From Maribacter sp. PR1 (GTDB taxonomy: Bacteria; Bacteroidota; Bacteroidia; Flavobacteriales; Flavobacteriaceae), in the NCBI RefSeq assembly GCF_028464145.1, contig NZ_JAQPCG010000005.1:62001-126000 (forward strand): a stretch of DNA of 64,000 nt, read 5' to 3'. The position numbers were made by a program, and so were the translations under genes. Below, piece by piece: positions 46,654 to 55,220 of the stretch; within the stretch, counting starts at the first letter, position 1, and each line of letters opens with the position of its first letter. Under the pieces are notes generated by a model that searched no databases, was not told where the DNA came from, and worked only from the letters and a program-made list of their open reading frames with translations.

Positions 46654-47496
46654 TCATTTTAGACTTAAATGATTTATTGATAAAAGGGGAATATTAATTT
46701 GAGATTCCATAGACCTCACGAGGTCCTTATGAAATAGTTTTTTAAATAAATTATGTTCATCCCTTTCCAATAAAGCCACTATATCGGGATTTTCATCGTC
46801 CATGTACTTTCGTAGGCCTAAAGTTATGGATTCGGAGGTGACAATATTAAAGGATAAGTTCCCGTAATCTATTTTGTTAAGTAACATTTCTTTAAACCAC
46901 TCCAATTGTTCTTCTCCTTTCTTATCATCGTCCGTATCTACATGTACTATTTTAAGGGACATGTCTTCCTTGGGAAATAACTTGGTAATATGATCGATAG
47001 CCCTAATGTCCTCTTCTTCAAAGTCGGTTGCATAAAGCACTTTTTTAATGGGTCGGAAGGATATCTTGTTTGGTACTATTAAAAGTTTGCAAGTTGTTTT
47101 GTTAAGCAGGCTATTTGCTATGTTTCCTGAAAACAACCCTCTTCGAGTGTGTTCATCTTTCATCCCCATAACCAACAAATTAATATCCATTCCATTGGCA
47201 TGATCTAAAATGGTTTTGGATATGGAAGTACCGTACTCAACTTTATAGGTAAGTGAGAGACTATCCGCTTCTGGTATGGAATTCTGGATGCAATATTTAA
47301 TGAGAAACTCCTGCTTTTCAGTTTTAAGGCTCCGTTGTATTTGATCTTCGGTTTTTATGGTTCTACCTGCAATGGGAGGTATATCATAAACATATAAAAT
47401 CACCAAATCTGCCTTTAATTGCAATGATAGTTTCTGCACATATTGAAGTGCAGGAACGGAGTTTTTAGTGCAATCTGTGGCATATAGAATAGTCAT
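46654..47496 (-). CDS. Tandem universal stress protein
   Basis: The 280-residue protein has two Usp domains: residues about 1-147 (TILYATDCTKNSVPALQYVQKL; MGMKDEHTRRGLFSGNIANSLLNKTTCKLLIVP, close to the ATP-binding GxxGx9GS/T pattern) and about 150-280 (VLYATDFEEEDIRAIDHI). The second domain lacks the full ATP loop. Usp proteins support survival under oxygen, energy or oxidative stress. Two palindromes upstream (47504-47525 and 47549-47562) suggest control by an FNR-like protein and a second regulator. Confidence 0.88.
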   Translation of the reverse strand: MTILYATDCTKNSVPALQYVQKLSLQLKADLVILYVYDIPPIAGRTIKTEDQIQRSLKTEKQEFLIKYCIQNSIPEADSLSLTYKVEYGTSISKTILDHANGMDINLLVMGMKDEHTRRGLFSGNIANSLLNKTTCKLLIVPNKISFRPIKKVLYATDFEEEDIRAIDHITKLFPKEDMSLKIVHVDTDDDKKGEEQLEWFKEMLLNKIDYGNLSFNIVTSESITLGLRKYMDDENPDIVALLERDEHNLFKKLFHKDLVRSMESQINIPLLSINHLSLK

Positions 47497-47503
47497 CGGT
47501 ATA

Positions 47504-47525
47504 AATTTAGGGTTTACCCTAAATT
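47504..47525 (-). promoter_or_regulatory. Inverted repeat overlapping a -7-like element before the usp gene
   Basis: The arms AATTTAGGGT and ACCCTAAATT are perfect and separated by TT. The minus strand reads TAATTTAG at 47526-47519, one change from TAnnTTTG, so the palindrome overlaps the probable -7 element seven bases before the start codon and could be a repressor operator. Confidence 0.5.
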
Positions 47526-47548
47526 ATGATTTCTATTTGAACAGGATG

Positions 47549-47562
47549 ATGATAAAAATCAT
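47549..47562 (-). promoter_or_regulatory. FNR-like box before the usp gene
   Basis: ATGAT-AAAA-ATCAT is one base per arm from the classical FNR box TTGAT-N4-ATCAA. Its centre (47555.5) is 33 bp upstream of the centre of the TAATTTAG element, the same spacing as at four other promoters in this region. Confidence 0.5.
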
Positions 47563-47635
47563 GTTATCCCAAACAATAAAGTAATAAATTATTCTCTTGC
47601 CCCTGTATAACCTGATTAGGTTAGGAAAGGGAATT

Positions 47636-48049
47636 TTAATGGGGTAGTTTGTTTTTTACGATTCCGTATACAAAAGTTCCTAAAAGTGCACCGCCAATCA
47701 CCACTAAAATAGAATAATAACCAGCTCCTACAAGTACATACATAGGTCCTGGGCAAGCCCCTGCCAGGGCCCAACCTAATCCAAAAATAATACCACCGAA
47801 TAAATAATTGACAACCCCTTTTTTCTTAGGGTATAAATTCATTTCTGCACCGCCTATTGCTTTTATTTTGAATTTCTTAATCAATTGTATCCCGATTACC
47901 CCCAATATAAGGGCAGAGCCAATAATACCATACATGTGAAATGAACCAAATTGAAACATTTCATATATTCTGAACCATGAAGATGCTTCGGATTTATACA
48001 TAATGATTCCGAAAAATATACCGATAATTAAATAGCTTATATATCTCAT
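47636..48049 (-). CDS. YeeE/YedE-family membrane protein, second half of pair
   Basis: The 137-residue protein has four membrane segments and the conserved Cys99 in LAGACPGPMYVLVGAG, typical of the half-size YeeE/YedE (DUF6691) transporters. The related full-length protein TsuA imports thiosulfate through such Cys motifs. It lies 2 bases after the other half and both are needed to make one transporter. A role in sulfur import or persulfide/sulfur handling is inferred from the family and from the nearby SQR-like and rhodanese genes. Confidence 0.86.
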   Translation of the reverse strand: MRYISYLIIGIFFGIIMYKSEASSWFRIYEMFQFGSFHMYGIIGSALILGVIGIQLIKKFKIKAIGGAEMNLYPKKKGVVNYLFGGIIFGLGWALAGACPGPMYVLVGAGYYSILVVIGGALLGTFVYGIVKNKLPH

Positions 48050-48051
48050 CT

Positions 48052-48612
48052 TTAACTAAAAATTAGGGGGAATAAAAGGTGAACCATAACAAGGCCACCA
48101 ATAAAAAAACCGATGACCGCAATCAAGGAAGGTAGTTGCAGATTACTAAGGCCAGAAATAGCATGACCACTGGTACATCCACCGGCATAACGGGCTCCAA
48201 AGCCAACCAAAAAACCACCTAAAATTAAAATGATCAAAACAAAGGGGTCCGCTAAATTTTCGGATGCAAAAAGTTCTGTTGGCAAATAGGCAGAACCGGC
48301 ACTTTCGATTCCGTAATCTTGCGAAAGATGAGTTGTAGTTTTAGGATTTATTTCAACAGTATTATTGGATAAGAATTGTGATGCTATAAAACCACCGATA
48401 ACCGAACCAAGAACAACCGTGAGGTTCCAACGTTGTGATTTCCAATCGAATTTAAAGAAATCACTGTATTTTCCAGCACCACCAATAGAACACATAGTTC
48501 TTAAGTTAGAAGACATACCAAATTGCTTTCCTGCATACAGCAGTAAAAACATGGTAAGTGCTATTAAAGGGCCGGCCACATACCAAGGCCAAGGTTCATA
48601 AATCCAGTCCAT
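48052..48612 (-). CDS. YeeE/YedE-family membrane protein, first half of pair
   Basis: The 186-residue protein has about five membrane segments and conserved Cys41 (LRTMCSIGG) and Cys146 in GARYAGGCTSGHAISG, the YeeE/YedE signature for moving a sulfur compound past Cys residues in the membrane. It is transcribed first of the pair. Its promoter carries a TATATTTG -7 element and a TGTAAC-N4-GTTACA palindrome, so it looks activated by a CRP/FNR-type protein. Confidence 0.88.
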   Translation of the reverse strand: MDWIYEPWPWYVAGPLIALTMFLLLYAGKQFGMSSNLRTMCSIGGAGKYSDFFKFDWKSQRWNLTVVLGSVIGGFIASQFLSNNTVEINPKTTTHLSQDYGIESAGSAYLPTELFASENLADPFVLIILILGGFLVGFGARYAGGCTSGHAISGLSNLQLPSLIAVIGFFIGGLVMVHLLFPLIFS

Positions 48613-48628
48613 AACAATTTTTATAGAA

Positions 48629-48636
48629 CAAATATA
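48629..48636 (-). promoter_or_regulatory. -7 element of the YeeE/YedE promoter
   Basis: The minus strand reads TATATTTG, a full match to TAnnTTTG. It lies 17 bases upstream of the ATG and its centre is 34 bp from the centre of the palindrome at 48659-48674. Confidence 0.65.
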
Positions 48637-48658
48637 TGATATTGATCAGGTTATTGTA

Positions 48659-48674
48659 TGTAACATTGGTTACA
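48659..48674 (-). promoter_or_regulatory. CRP/FNR-type site, YeeE/YedE promoter
   Basis: TGTAACATTGGTTACA is a perfect palindrome of the form TGTAAC-N4-GTTACA. The half-site geometry and the position near -41 of the inferred transcript start match a class II activator site. Confidence 0.7.
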
Positions 48675-48714
48675 GAAAATGGATATGGACTCTTAACTGA
48701 ACTAGTTCACGGTT

Positions 48715-48903
48715 TTAATTTTTTTTCAAACCTAGTTTTAAAAGAATGGTTTCCAGTAAACACCATTTGGTGAAGGCAGATTGAATTAAATTAACGCCAA
48801 TAAATACCGTAAACCATAGCCAATTGATATTTACATAGATGGCTAAAACAACGCTAAGCAAAATAAATGTTCCAACGATAACTCTAAAATAGGTATTCAG
48901 CAT
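48715..48903 (-). CDS. DUF2892 small membrane protein
   Basis: From the ATG at 48903 the product has 62 residues with two membrane helices (TYFRVIVGTFILLSVVLAIYV and FTVFIGVNLIQSAFTKWCLLETIL). The order 'RVIVGTFILLS...W...G.nlIQSafT.wC' is the DUF2892/YgaP membrane domain often joined to or encoded with rhodaneses. An in-frame start 39 bases upstream would only add basic residues. The single Cys55 is conserved in the family. It is the last gene of the TolC-RND operon. Confidence 0.78.
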   Translation of the reverse strand: MLNTYFRVIVGTFILLSVVLAIYVNINWLWFTVFIGVNLIQSAFTKWCLLETILLKLGLKKN

Positions 48904-48913
48904 TTTTTTAATT

Positions 48914-49219
48914 TTAAATGGATTTTTCAATTGGAACCACAACCGCTTTGATAGGGTTATTGGTTTTTAAATTTTCATTAAACGCTTTGATGAGTGTAAA
49001 CAGGGTGTCAATATTCTCGTTTTCGGTAAAAGAGAAAAATAAGCTGGACTGCACACCACTTTTTTCGCTTGAAAACCAACTGGCGGTCCTCACCAAAGCC
49101 ATATGATTTTTAAAACCTTCGATATCTGAGCCGCTAAAACTTTCTATGTCGGCTTTTTTAAAGAGACGTATAATATCTTTTTCAAATTCTTCTACAACGG
49201 TGACAATGAGTAGTTTCAT
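48914..49219 (-). CDS. PII-like small cytoplasmic protein of the RND operon
   Basis: The 101-residue protein begins MKLLIVTVVEEFEKDIIRLFKKADIESF and ends KAVVVPIEK, a ferredoxin-like alpha/beta pattern resembling GlnB/PII-like proteins (DUF3240-type) that are often encoded beside RND pumps. No uridylylation-loop Tyr or ATP motif is obvious. It lies 11 bases after the pump gene and before the DUF2892 gene. It could sense a metal or nucleotide and modulate the pump; that is speculation from fold and position. Confidence 0.65.
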   Translation of the reverse strand: MKLLIVTVVEEFEKDIIRLFKKADIESFSGSDIEGFKNHMALVRTASWFSSEKSGVQSSLFFSFTENENIDTLFTLIKAFNENLKTNNPIKAVVVPIEKSI

Positions 49220-49230
49220 AGGTATATTTT

Positions 49231-52200
49231 TTATTCTTTAGTGTTACTGGTATTTTCGATGTTTTCTACTTCTGGGTAATTTTTACGTTCTATCATATAA
49301 TACACTAAGGGCACCACTAAAAGAGTCAATACAGTGGAGACGATTGTTCCGCCCATTAGAGAAATAGCCAACCCTTGGAAAATAGGATCAAAAAGGATAA
49401 CGAATGCACCAATTACAACGGTGCCGGCGGTGAGCAAAATAGGAGTTGTTCGCACTGCACCTGCTTCGATTGCCGCTTGTTTAATGGGTACCCCTTCCTC
49501 TAAACGTAAGTTGATGAAATCGATAAGTAGGACCGAATTACGTACCATTATACCTGCCAAAGCGATCATACCGATAAAAGAAGTAGCAGTGAAAAAAGCA
49601 CCCATAATCCAATGTCCTAAAATAATTCCTATCAATGATAAGGGTATGGCCACCATCATCACCACTGGAGCCTTAAAGTTTTGGAACCATCCTACAATCA
49701 AGATGTATATTAAAATAATGGCTCCTAAAAAGGCGATACCCAAATCCCTAAAAACTTCTAAGGTAATTTGCCATTCACCATCCCATTTTACGGTGTAGTC
49801 ATCTTCATATTCTGGCTGGCCCAAGTACATTTCATTAATATCGAACCCTGCGGGTAATGGTATTTCCTTCAATTTATCTTCCATTCCTAAAATGGCATAT
49901 GCAGGACTCTCTAAGGATCCGGCCATATCGGCCATTACATAGACCACACGTTTTTGGTTCTTTCGGTAAATGCTTTTTGCGCTTATGGTTTCTTTTATGT
50001 CAACCAAGTCTGCAATGGGCACCATACCACCTTGCTTGGAGGTAATCTTTAATTGGGAAATATCGGTAATGGTAGATTTCTCCTTTTCATCGAGGGCTAA
50101 TATTAAACCAACTTGGTTACTGGCGTTTTCATCATATAAATTGGTAATGGCCCTGTTGGATAGTGCCATGTTCATGGTATAGGCAATCTGTTGGGGAGCC
50201 ACACCATAGAGCATCGCTTTTTCCTTATCGATTATGAATTCATACTCTGTTTGGTCCGCCTCTACCATCCAATCGATATCAACCACATCCGTAGTGTTCT
50301 TTAATATAGTTTGCACGTGATTGGCTAGCTTAATTTGCTCCTCGTAATCAGGCCCATAAATCTCTGCTACGATGGTAGACAATACAGGAGGTCCCGGTGG
50401 TACCTCTACCAATTTTACGTTGGCATTATATCTGGCTGCAATTTTTTGAATATCCGGCCGTAGTAATTTGGCAATATCATGGCTTTGCGCGGAACGCTCG
50501 CCCTTATCTACAAGATTAACCTGTATATCCGCCATATTGCTACCACCACGTAGGTCGTAATGCCGCACCAAGCCATTGAAGGTAATAGGGGCAGAGGTAC
50601 CAATATAATTTTGATAGTTCACTACTTCAGAGCGGGTAGCTAAGTATTGTGAAATTTCTTGGGCTACTACGCCGGTACGCTCAAGGGTAGTACCCTCCGG
50701 CATGTCGATTACTACTTGAAACTCGTTTTTGTTATCAAAAGGCAGCATCTTTACCGCTACCGATTTGGTGAAAAACAACACCATAGAACCCATGAGCAAT
50801 AAAAAGGTCAATCCTAAAAACAACCAACGCTTGTTTTTGTTCTCAATTAATGGGCGTTCAAATTTGTTATAGATTCTGTATATGTAGGTTTCTTCAAGTG
50901 GTTTTTCTACTTTCTCCTCTTGTCCTTTTTTATCTTTTTCCCTTAAAAAAATATAACCTAAATACGGCGTAATGGTCAGAGCAACGAACAATGATAAGAT
51001 CATAGCAATAGAAGCTCCTATGGGCATTGGAGCCATATACGGTCCCATTAATCCCGACACGAATGCCATCGGTAAAACTGAAGCAATCACCGTAAAAGTG
51101 GCCAAAATGGTAGGGTTGCCTACTTCATTAATGGCATAGAGTGCAGCCTGTTTAAAGGGAAGTCGCTTCATTCTAAAATGCCGGTGCATGTTTTCGGCAA
51201 TAATAATAGAGTCATCTACCACAATACCTGTCACAAAAACCAAGGCAAAAAGCGTTATCCTATTTAAGGTATAATCGAGCATATAATAGCTCAGTAATGT
51301 AAGGGCAAACGTAATGGGCACCGATAGAAAAACCACCAAACCACCTCGCCATCCCATGGCCAACATCACCACTAGGGTTACTGCAATGATAGAGCCAATA
51401 AGATGTAGCAACAGTTCAGAAACTTTATGCGATGCCGTTTCCCCATAGTTTCTAGTAATTTCTACATGTACATCATCAGGAATCAAGGTGGTGCGTAAAT
51501 GTTCTACCTTATCGATAACGATATCGGCGATTTTCATGGCATCGGCCCCTTTTCTTTTCGCTACGGAAATGGTCACCGCAGGATATTCGGATTTATAATC
51601 GGCTACCTTAGTACTGGCCTGTCCAAAACCTAAAGAAACATAACTTTGAGGAATTTCAGGCCCATCGATAATACGGGCAATCTGTTTTAAATAAATCGGT
51701 TGGTCCTGCTGTACCCCGACCACAAGGTTCTCCACATCGGTAACCGATGCTAAAAATTTGCCCGTATTCACTAAGAATTCAGTATCGTTTTTATCAAAAC
51801 TACCCGAACTCAATTGCGCATTGTTTGCTTTGATCATTTCGGAAACCGACAAGAAATCAAGTCCGCTGGCTGCCAATTTATCCTTATCCAAGACCACGCG
51901 TAACTGGCGGTCCTGATTCCCTATTTTATGGGTAATGGCCACATCGTTCACCTTCTTGATCTCACTTTCCAGCTCCTGGGCCATCTGGCTTAATTCGTAG
52001 CCATCGTAATTTTCACTCCAAAGCGTTAGTCCCAGCATGGGTACGTCGTCAATGGCACGTGTTTTTACCAAAGGGAAGGTTACGCCCGCAGGCATAATAT
52101 CCATATGCTTGTTTATTTCATTGTACAATTTCACGAATGAGCGCTCAATGTCCTCGCCCACATAAAACTGCACGATCACCATTCCCTGTTCCTTCATAGA

Positions 52201-52464
52201 AGTCGAATACACATATTCCACCCCTTTAATGTTCGATATCAGTTTCTCCAAAGGTTTGATCACACGCGATTCTACCTCTGTAGGACTGGCGCCTGGGTAC
52301 CCTACGAAAATATCCGCCATAGGCACATCGATTTGTGGTTCCTCTTCTCTCGGAATCAAAAACGAGCTATACACCCCAATGACCATGAAAACGATCATCA
52401 GGAGCACCGTTAACTTACTGCCTATAAACATTTTGGCAATTTTGCCAGCTAAACCTTCCTTCAT
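49231..52464 (-). CDS. RND family efflux permease
   Basis: The 1077-residue protein is a full-length inner-membrane RND pump with 12 helices and two large periplasmic loops. Seen are the N-terminal helix (LTVLLMIVFMVIGVYSSFLIPREEEPQI), porter domain (YPGASPTEVESRVIKPLE), and TM4 with the proton-relay Asp pair in VTGIVVDDSIIIAENMHRHF. It works with the adaptor and TolC-type channel encoded just upstream. The sequence fits the hydrophobe/lipid or unspecified branch rather than clearly the CusA metal branch; the exported substrate is not known. Confidence 0.92.
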   Translation of the reverse strand: MKEGLAGKIAKMFIGSKLTVLLMIVFMVIGVYSSFLIPREEEPQIDVPMADIFVGYPGASPTEVESRVIKPLEKLISNIKGVEYVYSTSMKEQGMVIVQFYVGEDIERSFVKLYNEINKHMDIMPAGVTFPLVKTRAIDDVPMLGLTLWSENYDGYELSQMAQELESEIKKVNDVAITHKIGNQDRQLRVVLDKDKLAASGLDFLSVSEMIKANNAQLSSGSFDKNDTEFLVNTGKFLASVTDVENLVVGVQQDQPIYLKQIARIIDGPEIPQSYVSLGFGQASTKVADYKSEYPAVTISVAKRKGADAMKIADIVIDKVEHLRTTLIPDDVHVEITRNYGETASHKVSELLLHLIGSIIAVTLVVMLAMGWRGGLVVFLSVPITFALTLLSYYMLDYTLNRITLFALVFVTGIVVDDSIIIAENMHRHFRMKRLPFKQAALYAINEVGNPTILATFTVIASVLPMAFVSGLMGPYMAPMPIGASIAMILSLFVALTITPYLGYIFLREKDKKGQEEKVEKPLEETYIYRIYNKFERPLIENKNKRWLFLGLTFLLLMGSMVLFFTKSVAVKMLPFDNKNEFQVVIDMPEGTTLERTGVVAQEISQYLATRSEVVNYQNYIGTSAPITFNGLVRHYDLRGGSNMADIQVNLVDKGERSAQSHDIAKLLRPDIQKIAARYNANVKLVEVPPGPPVLSTIVAEIYGPDYEEQIKLANHVQTILKNTTDVVDIDWMVEADQTEYEFIIDKEKAMLYGVAPQQIAYTMNMALSNRAITNLYDENASNQVGLILALDEKEKSTITDISQLKITSKQGGMVPIADLVDIKETISAKSIYRKNQKRVVYVMADMAGSLESPAYAILGMEDKLKEIPLPAGFDINEMYLGQPEYEDDYTVKWDGEWQITLEVFRDLGIAFLGAIILIYILIVGWFQNFKAPVVMMVAIPLSLIGIILGHWIMGAFFTATSFIGMIALAGIMVRNSVLLIDFINLRLEEGVPIKQAAIEAGAVRTTPILLTAGTVVIGAFVILFDPIFQGLAISLMGGTIVSTVLTLLVVPLVYYMIERKNYPEVENIENTSNTKE

Positions 52465-52489
52465 GCTTTCTAGTTATTTTATTTGGACG

Positions 52490-52590
52490 TTTCCACCTGC
52501 CTTATGGCAGCTGGCCGGGCTTTTCGCTCATACTCCTCGGCACAAAAAAGTGCCTGTGGGGTAACCGCTGCAATCCCTAACGCGGACTTG
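52490..52590. repeat. REP-like hairpin repeat between the adaptor and pump genes
   Basis: The 130-bp gap between these co-transcribed genes contains CTGCC-TTAT-GGCAG (52497-52510) and GGCAC-AAAAAA-GTGCC (52539-52554), then GCTGCAATCCCTAACGCGG. It is more G+C-rich than its surroundings. The GGGCTTTTCGCT...CAATCCCTAACGC layout resembles an intergenic repeat I associate with flavobacterial genomes. It could lower expression of the pump relative to the adaptor or stabilise an mRNA end. Confidence 0.6.
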
Positions 52591-52594
52591 TTTT

Positions 52595-53668
52595 TTACTT
52601 GGAGATTTTAGCTCCGTTATATAATTTACCTTCTGCCGATACAATGAATTGTTCATCGGCGGTCAAGCCAGATAGTATCTCCACCCTATCGCCAAAAGTT
52701 CGCCCCAGGCGGACCCAGCGCAATAGGGCGGTGTTACTTTGGCTTACGGTATAGATACCGGTCAATTGGCCATTTTTGACGATGGCATCGACAGGAATCA
52801 TAATGGCGGAACTCGTGGTGCTTTTCGCCATTGGAAATTGCACGGTAGCGTACATTCCAGAGCGGATTTGCGTATCCGATTCGTCCAATATTACCTTCAC
52901 CGGAAACTGTCCTCCGGTATTTTTGGAGGAGGTACTAACCTCCGTAACTTTACCCGTTATCATTTTGTCCACAGATTTTACTTGCACGGTTACCACTGTA
53001 CCATTCTTTATTTCGATAATTTCAGATTCAGGGACCATGGCCATTATTTGATATTTACCGGGAGACTCAACTTCTAAAAGAGGCATACCAGGGTTGGCCA
53101 TATCACCCGCATTAATAAATTTATTGGTGATCACCCCATCGAAAGGTGCTCTAATATTCGCGTATCCCATTTGAGCATTTACTTCGTTCTTCATTTGCTT
53201 GGCAGACTCCAATCGGGCTTTGGCCATGGTATAATTGGCCGTAATGTCATCCAATTCTTTTTGTGAGGCACTGTTTTCCTTAAACAATGTGGTATACCTA
53301 TTAAAATCTTTTTCGGCATTGGTAAAAGCCGCGGTCGCTTCGGCAATACCAGCATTTACCTGTGCCAATTTTGCCGATACATCGGCATTGTTTACACTTA
53401 TTAAGAGCTGACCTTCTCGTACCTTATCTCCGACCTTGACATAGATTTTATCTACGTATCCCATCATTCGGGTACTGAGGTTGGTGCTTTTGGCCGCTTC
53501 TACCTTTCCGCTTACGGTCAAAAATGGACGGCTATCGCCCTCGGTAACGGTTTTTGTTTCCACCTTTATGGGAGTACCGGTATCCGCTAGGTTTTTTTTC
53601 TCTTCGCTACCACAACTTGCCAAAAAGGAAATCGTTAAGAGTCCGATGATGTAATTTTTATGATTCAT
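52595..53668 (-). CDS. RND efflux adaptor (membrane fusion protein)
   Basis: The 357-residue protein has a lipoprotein-like signal (GLLTISFLASC, Cys19) and the adaptor order: beta-barrel strands, lipoyl half-motif (GYVDKIYVKVGDKVREGQLL), helical hairpin (about 100-165) and second lipoyl half (ANIRAPFDGVITNKFINAGDM). It bridges the RND pump and the TolC-type channel across the periplasm. It lies 31 bases after the TolC gene. Confidence 0.93.
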   Translation of the reverse strand: MNHKNYIIGLLTISFLASCGSEEKKNLADTGTPIKVETKTVTEGDSRPFLTVSGKVEAAKSTNLSTRMMGYVDKIYVKVGDKVREGQLLISVNNADVSAKLAQVNAGIAEATAAFTNAEKDFNRYTTLFKENSASQKELDDITANYTMAKARLESAKQMKNEVNAQMGYANIRAPFDGVITNKFINAGDMANPGMPLLEVESPGKYQIMAMVPESEIIEIKNGTVVTVQVKSVDKMITGKVTEVSTSSKNTGGQFPVKVILDESDTQIRSGMYATVQFPMAKSTTSSAIMIPVDAIVKNGQLTGIYTVSQSNTALLRWVRLGRTFGDRVEILSGLTADEQFIVSAEGKLYNGAKISK

Positions 53669-53699
53669 GAGTTTACTTTTTTATTGTTGGGGTTATTGT

Positions 53700-55004
53700 T
53701 TATCCTTTGGTTAAAAACTGTACATACGCCAATGCGTAATTATGTTGAAAAATAGTGGCATAATACTCCAGTTGTTTTTGAGCATACTGTGTTTCTGCCA
53801 TGAGCAGGTCGGTGGTTTTTTCCAGGCCTTGCTCAAATCTATTCGCACGAATGCGTAATGCTTCTTTCGATTGTTCCATTGCCAACGCCGTAAGTGAAAG
53901 TTTGTTTTTGGCGTCTTGCAATCCTCGTATGGCCTTGTTCAATTCTAACTGACTTTCAGAAGTGTATTGTTCTAACTGTAATTTGGACTTATCATATTCT
54001 GCCTTACTTTTTTGGGATTTGCCAAAACGTTTGCTGCCTTCAAAAAGGTTCCATTTTAATTCGGCACCAAATAGATAACCATTGGCATTGCCTTGAAAAA
54101 CCTTGTCGTCATGCATTTCATAAGTTCCAAAGGCATTAAGGCTTGGTAAAAATGCCATCTGATCGGCTTTATGCATTTGCTTATACGCTTCTGTAGCCGA
54201 GTTTAAGGCCTGAATATCTTTTCGGTTTTCGGATAATTCCGCATCAGTAATGTTATCCCCTTGGACCGTTAAAGAATCTGTAGGTTTTAAAATTTGATTT
54301 TCATCAGTGCTGGTCATTACCGATATATAGTTGCTCGCATTTAGTATATTGCTCTTGGCATATTGTAATTGATTGTCAATTTCCGTTACTCGAACTTCAA
54401 CCGCCAACACGTCAGATTTTTGCAAGTACCCTTGTTGAAAACTATTGTTTGCAATACGTTGGTTCTCTTTGGCCGTTTCTTGAGCTTTTCGCAAGACCTC
54501 TACCGTTTTATAGGCAAGCTGTAATTGCATATAGGCCTTTTCCACTTCAAGCACCAAATATTCTTGGGTGCGTTCAGATTGTAGTTCGGTGGCATTCCAT
54601 TTGGCCTTGGCGGCTTTACGTTGAAAAAAACCATCAAAGTTTAACAGGGGTTGCTGTACCACTACGCGCGTAGCATAATCTTCAATTTGCCTGGGGTCAT
54701 TTAACAAATCTGGATTAAAATCTGCCGCCGTCAATATTTCTTGGTTCAGTTTAGAACCAAAGGCCATTAACGGATTGGTAGTCGCTATTCCCGTATGTGA
54801 TACGCTGATGTTCGGCAGTAATATGGCATTGGTTTGATTAAAATCACCTTTGGCCGCCAACACATCTTGTTGGGCCATTTTTAGGGTATTGTTGTTCTCT
54901 ATTACCTGAGATAAAATGTCTTCTTTGGCAATGGGTTTGACCTCTTGTGCCGTACCGGTATAAAAGGTGAACAGCGCTAATGCTATATAGGTATACTTTA
55001 TCAT
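53700..55004 (-). CDS. TolC-family outer-membrane channel
   Basis: The 434-residue protein has a signal peptide (cleavage near GTAQ19) and the repeated helical pattern of the outer-membrane efflux family: EDILSQVIENNNTLKMAQQDV, then a second repeat with EQYTSESQLELNKAIRGLQDAKNKL and FEQGLEKTTDLLMAETQYAQKQLEY. It forms the exit duct for the RND system and is the first gene of the operon. A TAACTTTG -7 element and a GTAAC-N4-GTTAC site precede it. Confidence 0.93.
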   Translation of the reverse strand: MIKYTYIALALFTFYTGTAQEVKPIAKEDILSQVIENNNTLKMAQQDVLAAKGDFNQTNAILLPNISVSHTGIATTNPLMAFGSKLNQEILTAADFNPDLLNDPRQIEDYATRVVVQQPLLNFDGFFQRKAAKAKWNATELQSERTQEYLVLEVEKAYMQLQLAYKTVEVLRKAQETAKENQRIANNSFQQGYLQKSDVLAVEVRVTEIDNQLQYAKSNILNASNYISVMTSTDENQILKPTDSLTVQGDNITDAELSENRKDIQALNSATEAYKQMHKADQMAFLPSLNAFGTYEMHDDKVFQGNANGYLFGAELKWNLFEGSKRFGKSQKSKAEYDKSKLQLEQYTSESQLELNKAIRGLQDAKNKLSLTALAMEQSKEALRIRANRFEQGLEKTTDLLMAETQYAQKQLEYYATIFQHNYALAYVQFLTKG

Positions 55005-55021
55005 TCTTGTTTAATTTATGA

Positions 55022-55029
55022 CAAAGTTA
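55022..55029 (-). promoter_or_regulatory. -7 element of the TolC-RND promoter
   Basis: The minus strand reads TAACTTTG, a full match to TAnnTTTG, 18 bases before the ATG. Its centre is 33 bp from the centre of the palindrome at 55051-55066. Confidence 0.65.
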
Positions 55030-55050
55030 GAGCGATAAAAGAGCGTACAC

Positions 55051-55066
55051 AGTAACTTAGGTTACC
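55051..55066 (-). promoter_or_regulatory. CRP/FNR-type site, TolC-RND promoter
   Basis: AGTAACTTAGGTTACC has the palindromic core GTAAC-N4-GTTAC. The position relative to the -7 element is the same as at the YeeE/YedE, arsR and cydA promoters. Confidence 0.68.
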
Positions 55067-55220
55067 TATCTCAATTTAGGTTTCTAAATACAATTATTCC
55101 AGAAGAGGTAGGTTTTACTGGGTATTTGAGAGTTGTGACAATTTTATAGAACCATAGTAAAATTAAAAGGGCACCCCATTAAATGAAGTACCCTTAAATA
55201 ACCAACCAATTAAAGCAGAC

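Noticed and set aside
47608-47623. TAACCT-GATT-AGGTTA inverted repeat downstream of the YeeE/YedE pair
   Set aside because: It has no T-run for a terminator on the minus strand and is not near a start codon.
48698-48709. Perfect palindrome TGAACTAGTTCA between the DUF2892 and YeeE/YedE genes
   Set aside because: It lies outside the conserved promoter geometry, and a 12-base palindrome of this kind can arise by chance; not called as a site.
49231-55004. Naming the pump as a CusABC copper exporter
   Set aside because: No Met-rich metal relay or CusF-like protein is visible, so the substrate is left open.
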